The notes beneath the pieces are model-generated. The model was not told where the DNA came from and ran no database searches. It was given only the letters and a program-made list of their open reading frames with translations. Shown one piece after another: positions 1 through 5,187 of a DNA stretch of 6,416 nt. The DNA comes from Eubacteriales bacterium (GTDB lineage: Bacteria > Bacillota > Clostridia > Acetivibrionales > STF1-152), in NCBI GenBank assembly GCA_028703215.1, contig JAQVNH010000064.1, positions 1 through 6,416 of the forward strand. Reading direction: 5' to 3'. The translations under genes were made by a program, and so were the position numbers. Each line of letters opens with the position of its first letter. The stretch's first letter is position 1.

Positions 1-306
1 GCGCCGGTTCAGGTCAAGATCCTGCCTATAGCAGACAAGCACAATGACTATTCGTCTGAGATCCTCGGCATCCTGAAGGACAAAGGGCTGAGGGGAGAAG
101 TTGACAATCGAAACGAAAAAATCGGGTACAAAATCAGGGAAGCGCGCATGGAAAAGGTACCCTATATCATTGTTATAGGCGATAGGGAGCTTGAAGAAAG
201 AACAGCTGCGGCGCGCTCAAGAAAAGACGGGGAACTTGGGAGCATGAAGCTCGAAGATTTCATAAAAAAACTTGAGGATGAAAACAGGACCAGAGCCTTG
301 CAATAA
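1..306 (+). CDS. thrS: Threonyl-tRNA synthetase, C-terminal fragment
   Basis: The reading frame enters from the left edge and ends at a TAA at 304-306, leaving 101 residues. They match the anticodon-binding domain at the C-terminus of class II threonyl-tRNA synthetases. Recognisable blocks are APVQVKILPIADKH at residues 1-14, EVDNRNEKIGYKIREAR at about 37-53, VPYIIVIGDRELE at about 57-69, and the family's RSRK..ELG segment at about 75-83 followed by the closing helix. The enzyme charges tRNA-Thr with threonine in the cytoplasm; this domain recognises the anticodon. The catalytic core and editing domain lie outside the window, so their state cannot be judged. thrS next to the infC operon is a common bacterial arrangement. 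There is no convincing terminator in the 70 bases before thyX, so read-through into thyX is likely. Confidence 0.95.
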   Translation, partial: APVQVKILPIADKHNDYSSEILGILKDKGLRGEVDNRNEKIGYKIREARMEKVPYIIVIGDRELEERTAAARSRKDGELGSMKLEDFIKKLEDENRTRALQ

Positions 307-376
307 CGAGTGTTCCTTGAAGAGATTTTATGCGGACACATTCGGCGTGTGATAAAATTGCATCGGAGGGGAGATC

Positions 377-1018
377 ATGATCGTAATAAAACCGTATTTT
401 GTTATCGAGTCTGATGTTGACGGCGCAAAAATGCTGAGGCATATCGAAAAAGCCGGACGCACATGCTATAAAAGCGAAGACCGTATAAGCAGAGAGTCAG
501 CGGAAAACTTTGTCCGCAGCCTGATACAAAGAGGCCACGAATCTGTCATCGAGCATTGCTCGGTCACTGTCAGGGTAATTTGCGACAGAGCCGTGTCGCA
601 TGAAATAGTTCGTCACAGGATAGCTTCATATTCGCAGGAAAGCACAAGATACTGCAATTATACTAAGGACAAATTCTGCAATCAGATAGCTTTTATTGAA
701 CCTTGCTTCTGGGATAAAAATACTTCTGAGGGCAGGTCGAAATATGAAGACTGGGAAAATGCAATGGAATCAGCGGAAAAATCATATTTCACACTCATAG
801 AAAAGGGCGCCTCCCCGCAGGAAGCAAGGAGCGTGCTTCCGAACTCTCTCAAGACAGAGATCGTAATGACTCTCGACCTTCGCTCATGGAGGAATTTTTT
901 CAAACAGAGAGCATCCGCGTCCGCCCATCCTCAGATGAGGGAAATAGCTGTTCCGATGCTTGATAAATTCAAACAAGCCATCCCGGTGATTTTTGACGAT
1001 ATAATTCCAAACCAGTGA
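377..1018 (+). CDS. thyX: Flavin-dependent thymidylate synthase ThyX
   Basis: The 213-residue product has the normal length of ThyX, which methylates dUMP to dTMP using methylenetetrahydrofolate, FAD and NADPH, and which releases tetrahydrofolate rather than dihydrofolate. The signature RHRX7S is present: RHR at residues 79-81 and the dUMP-binding serine at 89, within RHRIASYSQESTRY. Other family blocks are GHESVIEH at 53-60 (FAD/folate side), ARSVLPNSLKTEI at about 150-162, and LRSWRNFFKQR at 168-178, whose last arginine lies where the family's dUMP-contacting arginine sits. HPQMREIA follows at 184-191. The ATG at 377 is supported by GGAGGGG at 365-371, five bases upstream. The gene lies 70 bases after thrS, and no good promoter is seen in that gap, so it may be co-transcribed with thrS. 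A separate promoter follows it for infC. I see no damage to the gene. Confidence 0.97.
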   Translation: MIVIKPYFVIESDVDGAKMLRHIEKAGRTCYKSEDRISRESAENFVRSLIQRGHESVIEHCSVTVRVICDRAVSHEIVRHRIASYSQESTRYCNYTKDKFCNQIAFIEPCFWDKNTSEGRSKYEDWENAMESAEKSYFTLIEKGASPQEARSVLPNSLKTEIVMTLDLRSWRNFFKQRASASAHPQMREIAVPMLDKFKQAIPVIFDDIIPNQ

Positions 1019-1065
1019 CTTCGCCGGTCACAACAGAAGACGGTAGAATTTAAATTTTTTATTTC

Positions 1066-1095
1066 TTGACATCCCTATTAAACATGTAGTAGTAT
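1066..1095 (+). promoter_or_regulatory. Sigma-A-type promoter of the infC operon
   Basis: A perfect TTGACA -35 box lies at 1066-1071. With an 18-base spacer it is followed by TAGTAT at 1090-1095, a four-of-six match to the -10 consensus. A/T-rich sequence at 1049-1064 just upstream could act as an UP element. Transcription would start near 1102, about 170 bases before the infC start, leaving room for the structured leader described next. The ATG at 1094, which opens a longer frame continuous with infC, falls inside this -10 box and so cannot be the start of translation from this promoter. Confidence 0.75.
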
Positions 1096-1101
1096 GAGGA
1101 T

Positions 1102-1233
1102 GCAAAAAAACAAAGAAGAAGTCATCCACTTCTCACCTCGCGGACATAATGCTCTGACAGGGTCAATAGCAAAGCAAAACGGGTTACAGGCAGCTTGCGG
1201 CTTTAAGTGGATTGATTATTCAGTCCATTTTTT
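1102..1233 (+). promoter_or_regulatory. L20-type attenuator leader of infC-rpmI-rplT
   Basis: The untranslated leader before infC has two mutually exclusive folds. In one, ATCCACTT at 1124-1131 pairs perfectly with AAGTGGAT at 1205-1212, closing a domain. That domain contains a hairpin at 1150-1171 (TGCT and TGAC paired with GTCA and AGCA, loop AGG) and a possible helix of AAGC 1172-1175 with GCTT 1200-1203. In the other, the 3' strand 1205-1215 folds instead into the terminator hairpin at 1205-1230 followed by a U-run. This is the layout of the L20 leader known in Bacillus subtilis, where ribosomal protein L20 lowers expression of infC-rpmI-rplT by transcription attenuation. rplT, the third gene here, encodes that protein, which fits feedback control. 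The family assignment rests on position and fold read by eye; protein binding is inferred. Confidence 0.82.
1205..1233 (+). terminator. Attenuator terminator hairpin before infC
   Basis: TGGATTGA at 1208-1215 pairs with TCAGTCCA at 1220-1227 (one G-U pair) around a TTAT loop. Outer pairs of AAG 1205-1207 with TTT 1228-1230 extend it, and the strand runs into six T residues at 1228-1233. It lies within the leader, 41 bases before the infC start, so it must be bypassed for the operon to be expressed. Its 5' arm is shared with the competing helix formed with 1124-1131. Confidence 0.82.
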
Positions 1234-1273
1234 ATTTGCGAAAGGATTTTGGAAATTTTGGAGGTGTATAAAT

Positions 1274-1822
1274 ATCGCTAAAGTCGGTTTTATGATCAAT
1301 GAACAGATCAGGGACAAGGAAGTACGCCTGGTTGATGAAGACGGCAGCATGCTTGGATTGATGACGGGCAAAGAAGCCCAGGCGCTTGCGGACGCAAAAA
1401 ATCTCGACCTGGTGAAAATAGCTCCCAAAGCGGAACCGCCGGTTTGCAAGATAATGGATTATGGGAAATTCATGTTTGAACAAACCAAAAAAGACAAGGA
1501 AGCTAAAAAGAATCAAAAAACTATCAACATCAAGGAAATATGGATGAAACCTAAAATAGAAGAGCACGATTTTGGTTTCAAGTCCAAAAATACGATCAAA
1601 TTCCTGAAAGAAGGCAACAAGGTCAAAGTCGGAGTGCGATTCAGGGGAAGAGAAATGCAGCACACTTCATTGGGAAGGGATGTTCTGAGTAAATTTGCCG
1701 CAACGCTGACAGAAGCGGGTGATATTGAAAGACAACCATACCTTGAAGGCAGAAGCATGACGATGATTGTAATTCCAAAGAAGGAAACTACAGAAGGAGG
1801 TAAGTCAAGTGCCCAAGATTAG
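1274..1822 (+). CDS. infC: Translation initiation factor IF3
   Basis: IF3 binds the 30S subunit, prevents premature joining of the 50S subunit, and checks start-codon and initiator-tRNA pairing. With a start at the ATC at 1274 the protein has 182 residues, the usual size. The N-domain contains INEQIRDKEVRLVDEDG (8-24) and the hallmark PPVCKIMDYGKF (55-66). A lysine-rich linker follows, then the C-domain with IKEIWMKPKIEEHDF and GRSMTMIVIPK. The start is chosen because GGAGGTG at 1260-1266 lies seven bases upstream of ATC. The ATA at 1268 is too close, and the ATG at 1292 is 25 bases away with no site of its own. Non-AUG starts (ATT, ATC, ATA) are a known trait of infC, which IF3 itself discriminates against. 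The frame is open back to 1094, but that part is leader RNA. The 3' end overlaps rpmI by 14 bases. Confidence 0.95.
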   Translation: MAKVGFMINEQIRDKEVRLVDEDGSMLGLMTGKEAQALADAKNLDLVKIAPKAEPPVCKIMDYGKFMFEQTKKDKEAKKNQKTINIKEIWMKPKIEEHDFGFKSKNTIKFLKEGNKVKVGVRFRGREMQHTSLGRDVLSKFAATLTEAGDIERQPYLEGRSMTMIVIPKKETTEGGKSSAQD

Positions 1823-2006
1823 AACTCACAGTGCCTCGAAAAAAAGATTCACTGTTACAGCAAACGGAAAAGTTAAGATGGGTCACGCCTATAGAAGCCA
1901 TCGGCTTATATCAAAGGCAAAAAAGGCGCGCAAGCATCATAGGATGGGAATGTATGCGTCAAGCGCAGATGAATCGACAATAAAACAGATGATTCCGTAT
2001 AAATAG
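1809..2006 (+). CDS. rpmI: 50S ribosomal protein bL35
   Basis: The 65-residue, strongly basic product is bL35 of the large ribosomal subunit. It begins MPKIRTHSASKKRF and contains GKVKMGHAYRSHRLISKAKKARK in the middle and IKQMIPYK at the end, as in the family, at normal length. The start is GTG, set by AAGGAGGT at 1794-1801, seven bases upstream. This binding site is embedded in the Glu-Gly-Gly codons near the 3' end of infC, and the gene overlaps the last 14 bases of infC in another frame, which suggests translational coupling. rplT follows after 16 bases. Confidence 0.97.
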   Translation: MPKIRTHSASKKRFTVTANGKVKMGHAYRSHRLISKAKKARKHHRMGMYASSADESTIKQMIPYK

Positions 2007-2022
2007 GAGGGAGAAATAAGAA

Positions 2023-2385
2023 ATGGCCAGAGTTAAAGGCGGTATAAGGACCCGTAAAAGACATAAAAGGATTTTGAAACTTGCTAAGGGATATTTCGGC
2101 GCCAAAAGCAGGCAGTTTAGGATCGCTAACCAGGCGGTCATGAGATCGCAGGTTTATGCATACAGGGATAGAAAAAATAACAAAAGAAACTTCAGACAGC
2201 TGTGGATCACCAGAATAAATGCCGCGGCGCGCATCAACGGCGTAAGTTACAGCCAATTGATGAACAGTCTCAAAAAGTCGGGAATCATCATAAACAGGAA
2301 AATGCTTGCCGAAATGGCTGTCAATGACGCTTCGGGCTTTGCGCAATTAGTGCACGGTATAACGGAAGTCAGGGAAGCCAAGTAA
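2023..2385 (+). CDS. rplT: 50S ribosomal protein bL20
   Basis: The 120-residue product is bL20, which binds 23S rRNA early in assembly of the large subunit. The conserved basic N-terminal part MARVKGGIRTRKRHKRILK is complete, followed by AKGYFGAKSRQFR, AYRDRKNNKRNFRQLWITR at about 47-65 and INAAARINGVSYSQ. The globular C-terminal part includes INRKMLAEMAVND. A GGAGGGAG binding site at 2006-2013 begins at the last base of the rpmI stop codon. In well-studied bacteria this protein represses its own operon by binding the mRNA leader, which fits the attenuator found upstream of infC. A hairpin with a U-run follows the stop codon. Confidence 0.97.
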   Translation: MARVKGGIRTRKRHKRILKLAKGYFGAKSRQFRIANQAVMRSQVYAYRDRKNNKRNFRQLWITRINAAARINGVSYSQLMNSLKKSGIIINRKMLAEMAVNDASGFAQLVHGITEVREAK

Positions 2386-2397
2386 AATTATAAGGAG

Positions 2398-2420
2398 AAG
2401 GGGCCGTAGGGCCCCTTTTT
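2398..2420 (+). terminator. Intrinsic terminator after rplT
   Basis: AAGGGGCC at 2398-2405 pairs perfectly with GGCCCCTT at 2410-2417 around a GTAG loop, running into five T residues at 2416-2420. The start codon of the next gene is only six bases further on. No promoter is seen between the hairpin and that gene, so termination here is probably partial and the methyltransferase gene is likely read by read-through. Confidence 0.8.
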
Positions 2421-2426
2421 GATCCC

Positions 2427-3230
2427 ATGATTGATTTTATCTCGATCGAGAGCAGCGAAAATAAACTCATAAAACTGGTAAAATCGCTCAGTCAAAAAAA
2501 GTACCGGGAAAAAGAAGGGCTGTTTTTTACCGAGGGACTCAGGTTTGTGCAGGATGCGCTTGATTCATCCTGGGAAGTATCAAGCGTTTTTGTCTCGGAA
2601 ACATTCAAAGAAAAATTCATTAAAACGCGTAAAATTTCATTGACAAATAAGAACCCGGAATTATACTGCCTTCCCGATAAGCTTTTTAACGAAATATCAG
2701 ATACAAACTCACCGCAGGGAATTTTAGCAGTTATAAAAATGAGGGAGTATGATCCGGAATCTGTTATATTCGGTCCCAATCTATTTTTGCTTCTTGACGG
2801 GCTGCAGGATCCGGGAAACATGGGAACAATAATAAGGAGCGCTGATGCAGCCGGTTTCAACGCGATTATCATGACTGAGGGCTGCGTAGACATATATAAT
2901 CCGAAGGTCGTCAGATCGACGGCCGGCTCGCTTTTCCATATTCCATGCATTACAGCGTCGGATGTTTCTAAAATGCTTGACCTGTTGCGTTTAAATGAAA
3001 TAAAAATTTATTGCGCATCCGCTTCGGCAAAAAAGTATTGCTATCAGTTCGACCTCCATGAAAATGTTGTTTTTGCGATCGGAAACGAGGCTAACGGCTT
3101 AAGTGCGAAGGTTACAGAAAATGCAGACGATTCGATATCGATTCCCATATTGGGAAGGGCAGAGTCGCTGAATGCTTCCGTCGCAGCGGGCATTTTGCTG
3201 TATGAGGCTATAAGACAGAGGCTTGCTTGA
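2427..3230 (+). CDS. TrmH/SpoU-family RNA 2'-O-methyltransferase
   Basis: The 267-residue product has the layout of the TrmH (SpoU, SPOUT class) enzymes, which transfer a methyl group from S-adenosylmethionine to a ribose 2'-OH of tRNA or 23S rRNA. Residues 11-105 form the N-terminal substrate-binding domain (KKYREKEGLFFTEGLRF at 24-40). The three knot motifs follow: motif 1 DGLQDPGNMGTIIRSADA (124-141, with N131 and R137), motif 2 FAIGNEANGLS (216-226) and motif 3 SIPILGRAESLNASVAAG (237-254). It resembles the YsgA-like group often found near the infC operon or pheST in Firmicutes; the target nucleotide cannot be read from the sequence. The ATG at 2427 fits the family's N-terminus and no alternative in-frame start is seen nearby. 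The sequence just upstream is a terminator hairpin rather than a ribosome binding site; AAGGAG lies at 2392-2397, before the hairpin. Confidence 0.92.
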   Translation: MIDFISIESSENKLIKLVKSLSQKKYREKEGLFFTEGLRFVQDALDSSWEVSSVFVSETFKEKFIKTRKISLTNKNPELYCLPDKLFNEISDTNSPQGILAVIKMREYDPESVIFGPNLFLLLDGLQDPGNMGTIIRSADAAGFNAIIMTEGCVDIYNPKVVRSTAGSLFHIPCITASDVSKMLDLLRLNEIKIYCASASAKKYCYQFDLHENVVFAIGNEANGLSAKVTENADDSISIPILGRAESLNASVAAGILLYEAIRQRLA

Positions 3231-3262
3231 TATTGCTTGCCGGATAAAAAATATTCATGAAT

Positions 3263-3301
3263 AAAAAAGGATGGATTGCTATATGCAAACCATCCTTTTT
3301 T
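3263..3301. terminator. Bidirectional terminator between convergent units
   Basis: AAAAAAGGATGG at 3263-3274 pairs perfectly with CCATCCTTTTTT at 3290-3301. Inside, TTGC at 3276-3279 pairs with GCAA at 3285-3288 across an A-A mismatch, with TATAT as the loop. The A-run on one side and T-run on the other give a U-tract whichever strand is transcribed. It lies between the stop of the methyltransferase gene (3230) and the stop of the minus-strand ligase gene (3315), so it can end both. Confidence 0.92.
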
Positions 3302-3314
3302 ATTCTGATCAAAT

Positions 3315-5021
3315 TTATGCTTTATATCTCTTGATCTTGCGAGTCGTCGTTTTTTCAAACTCATCTTTTCGTATGTCGAAATCCCTGATGTATTTATAAG
3401 TGACAAGGCGCTTGTTTACTTCTTTGACAGCCTTGTGAACCAAATCATGTATTTGCTCCTCTGTCAGAGGATTTAGAGCAAACTCCAGCTCGATCGTTTC
3501 ATAATCGGGAACTATCGTTGCAAATACAACGATATCGCCGTCCCCTTCATCGTCTTTTCCTGATACGATGCATTCCTTTATGTAAGGACTTTTGCAAAGC
3601 AGGGTCTCTATTTCCTCAGGATAAATATTCTTGCCGTTTTTAGTAACGATGACATTTTTCTTCCGGCCTGTTATATGCACAAAACCGTCGCTGTCAATGA
3701 ACCCGAGATCGCCTGTGTGGAACCAGCCGTCAATGATAACATGGCTGGTGGCTTCCTCGTCGTCATAGTAACCCAGCATGATGTTAGGACCTCTGGCAAT
3801 TATTTCACCGATGCCTTCCTCGTTTGCGTCAGCGATCTTTATATCTACTCCCAACAGCGGAAGTCCGGCTGCGTCATCTTTGAAATCAACATCCCTGTTT
3901 AGTGCGAGTATGGGACTGCACTCAGTCAGCCCATAGCCCTGAAGGACTGTGAGTCCAAGGTCGCGGAATCCCTTTGACACATCCGGATCGATCCCCGCAG
4001 CTCCGGAAATCAGGAGTCTTACATTTCCTCCGAATGAGTCGTGAACTTTTGCAAAGAGTTTTTTGGAAATATCCAAACCGAATTTTTTGGCTAAGCTGCT
4101 TATCTTTATACCGGTTTTAAGCTTCTTGTCCAAGCCGCTTTTTGAGGCTTGTTCCCATATTTTTTTATACATTGTCTCAAGAATCAAAGGAACAGCAAGC
4201 AGCACCGATGTTTTTGATTCCTTCATATTCTTTGCTATATGTCTTAAGCCTTCGCAGATGGCAATAGCGGCACCTCTGTAAAAGGCGCACATAAATCCGC
4301 AGGTACATTCGTAAGTGTGGTGGATAGGCAATACAGAGAGAAATATATCAGTAGACTTAATATTTATCATTTTGCTCATTGCCATAAGGTTTTGGGCAAT
4401 ATTGCTGTGAGACAGCATGACAGCCTTGGCCTTGTCTGTGGTAGCGGATGTAAAAAGCAAAATGCCAAGCGCGTTTTTGTCTATTTCGGCATCCATGAAA
4501 TCGCGATTCCCGGCTTTGAGAGATTCTCTGCCTTTTTTCACAAGCGCGTGATATGAAAGGATATCCTCTTTGTCGGAGTCGTAATCCATACCGATAGCGT
4601 ATTCGAGGAACTTTTCTCTTTGAAGGATGCTGAGGATAAATTCCCTGTTGTAATTCGAGAAAACAACCGCGCTGGCTTTTGAGCGTTTGAGGGCGCTTTC
4701 GATCTCGTTTTCCGGCAGCATCCTGTCGATGGGAACAACGACGCCTACTCCGTTAACGGCCGCCATATAAGCGACAAGCCATTCATATCTGTTTTCGCCG
4801 ATTACGGCTACTCTTTTGCCTTTAAGTCCCAGATCCATAAGCGCGGTACCGAAAGAGGTTACATCATCATAGAATTGATTGAAACTTATAGGGGAATAAT
4901 CCTCGCTGCCGCCTTTTTTTACGAGAAACGCAGTCTTGTCGCCGTATATTTTCGTGCTGGAAACAAGCAGGTCTCTCAGATCGCTGATTTCACGCACGTC
5001 ATACAGTGGTATATTCTTCAT
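3315..5021 (-). CDS. AMP-forming acyl-CoA ligase-like protein
   Basis: The 568-residue product belongs to the ANL superfamily of AMP-forming adenylating enzymes, closest in layout to long-chain acyl-CoA synthetases, which turn an acid, ATP and CoA into acyl-CoA through an acyl-AMP. Motifs in order are: the P-loop region FTSATTDKAKAVMLSH (190-205); LPIHHTYE (231-238); QGYGLTECSP (361-370); GWFHTGDLG (432-440), with the ribose-binding aspartate; GRKKNVIVTKNGKNIYPEEIE (hinge and C-domain, 452-472); and a C-terminal KTTTRKIKR (557-565), with K562 a candidate for the catalytic lysine. The P-loop differs from the usual TSGTTGxPKG. No signal peptide or carrier-protein domain is seen, so it should be cytoplasmic or membrane-associated. 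The ATG at 5021 is chosen because GGAGG at 5029-5033 lies seven bases upstream. An ATG at 5066 overlaps the proposed -10 box. The substrate is not known; fatty-acid activation is the most likely role. Confidence 0.88.
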   Translation of the reverse strand: MKNIPLYDVREISDLRDLLVSSTKIYGDKTAFLVKKGGSEDYSPISFNQFYDDVTSFGTALMDLGLKGKRVAVIGENRYEWLVAYMAAVNGVGVVVPIDRMLPENEIESALKRSKASAVVFSNYNREFILSILQREKFLEYAIGMDYDSDKEDILSYHALVKKGRESLKAGNRDFMDAEIDKNALGILLFTSATTDKAKAVMLSHSNIAQNLMAMSKMINIKSTDIFLSVLPIHHTYECTCGFMCAFYRGAAIAICEGLRHIAKNMKESKTSVLLAVPLILETMYKKIWEQASKSGLDKKLKTGIKISSLAKKFGLDISKKLFAKVHDSFGGNVRLLISGAAGIDPDVSKGFRDLGLTVLQGYGLTECSPILALNRDVDFKDDAAGLPLLGVDIKIADANEEGIGEIIARGPNIMLGYYDDEEATSHVIIDGWFHTGDLGFIDSDGFVHITGRKKNVIVTKNGKNIYPEEIETLLCKSPYIKECIVSGKDDEGDGDIVVFATIVPDYETIELEFALNPLTEEQIHDLVHKAVKEVNKRLVTYKYIRDFDIRKDEFEKTTTRKIKRYKA

Positions 5022-5064
5022 ATATTCGCCTCCGAGTGAATTTATTACCAAGTAATATATCCTC

Positions 5065-5093
5065 ATTATATATTAGAATATACAATAATAAAA
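5065..5093 (-). promoter_or_regulatory. Probable promoter of the acyl-CoA ligase-like gene
   Basis: Read on the minus strand, a perfect TATAAT occupies 5070-5065. It is preceded, after 17 bases, by TTTTAT at 5093-5088, a weak -35 box. Transcription would start near 5058, giving a leader of under 40 bases before the start at 5021. It lies just downstream of the terminator of the preceding gene, which supports a separate unit. The region is very A/T-rich, so a chance match is possible. Confidence 0.5.
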
Positions 5094-5108
5094 GAGTTAT
5101 TTTTCAGG

Positions 5109-5148
5109 AAAAAATATCTATTGAAATGATATATCCCAATAGATATTT
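5109..5148 (-). terminator. Intrinsic terminator after the phosphofructokinase gene
   Basis: Read on the minus strand, AAATATCTATTG (5148-5137) pairs perfectly over 12 bases with CAATAGATATTT (5123-5112) around a 13-base loop and continues into a run of six T residues ending at 5109. The stem is A/T-rich and hence not very stable, but its length and U-tract, 39 bases past the stop codon at 5188, fit a terminator. On the plus strand the run after the stem is broken, so it acts mainly in the minus direction. Confidence 0.7.
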
Positions 5149-5187
5149 CTTATAAAATGCCTGTAAGGGTTTGAAATCAGATGATCA

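Noticed and set aside
317..358. Possible promoter before thyX, with TAAAAT at 353-358.
   Set aside because: No acceptable -35 box at 16-18 bases; TTGAAG at 317-322 is 30 bases away.
1024..1060. Possible terminator after thyX: an imperfect stem at 1024-1043 followed by a T-run from about 1055.
   Set aside because: The stem has only about five pairs with a bulge and is separated from the T-run by roughly a dozen bases; the T-run is better explained as A/T-rich DNA upstream of the infC promoter.
1094..1273. In-frame N-terminal extension of infC from the ATG at 1094, giving 242 residues.
   Set aside because: It would make IF3 about 60 residues too long, its ATG lies in the -10 box, and the stretch folds as a leader with a terminator.
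1906..2950. Antisense open frames opposite rpmI/rplT (1906-2346) and opposite the methyltransferase gene (2492-2950).
   Set aside because: They lie wholly or mostly over well-supported genes, have no recognisable motifs, and look like shadows of the coding strand.
5022..5066. Longer start of the acyl-CoA ligase-like gene at 5066.
   Set aside because: The ATG overlaps the proposed TATAAT and has no ribosome binding site, whereas the ATG at 5021 has GGAGG at ideal spacing.
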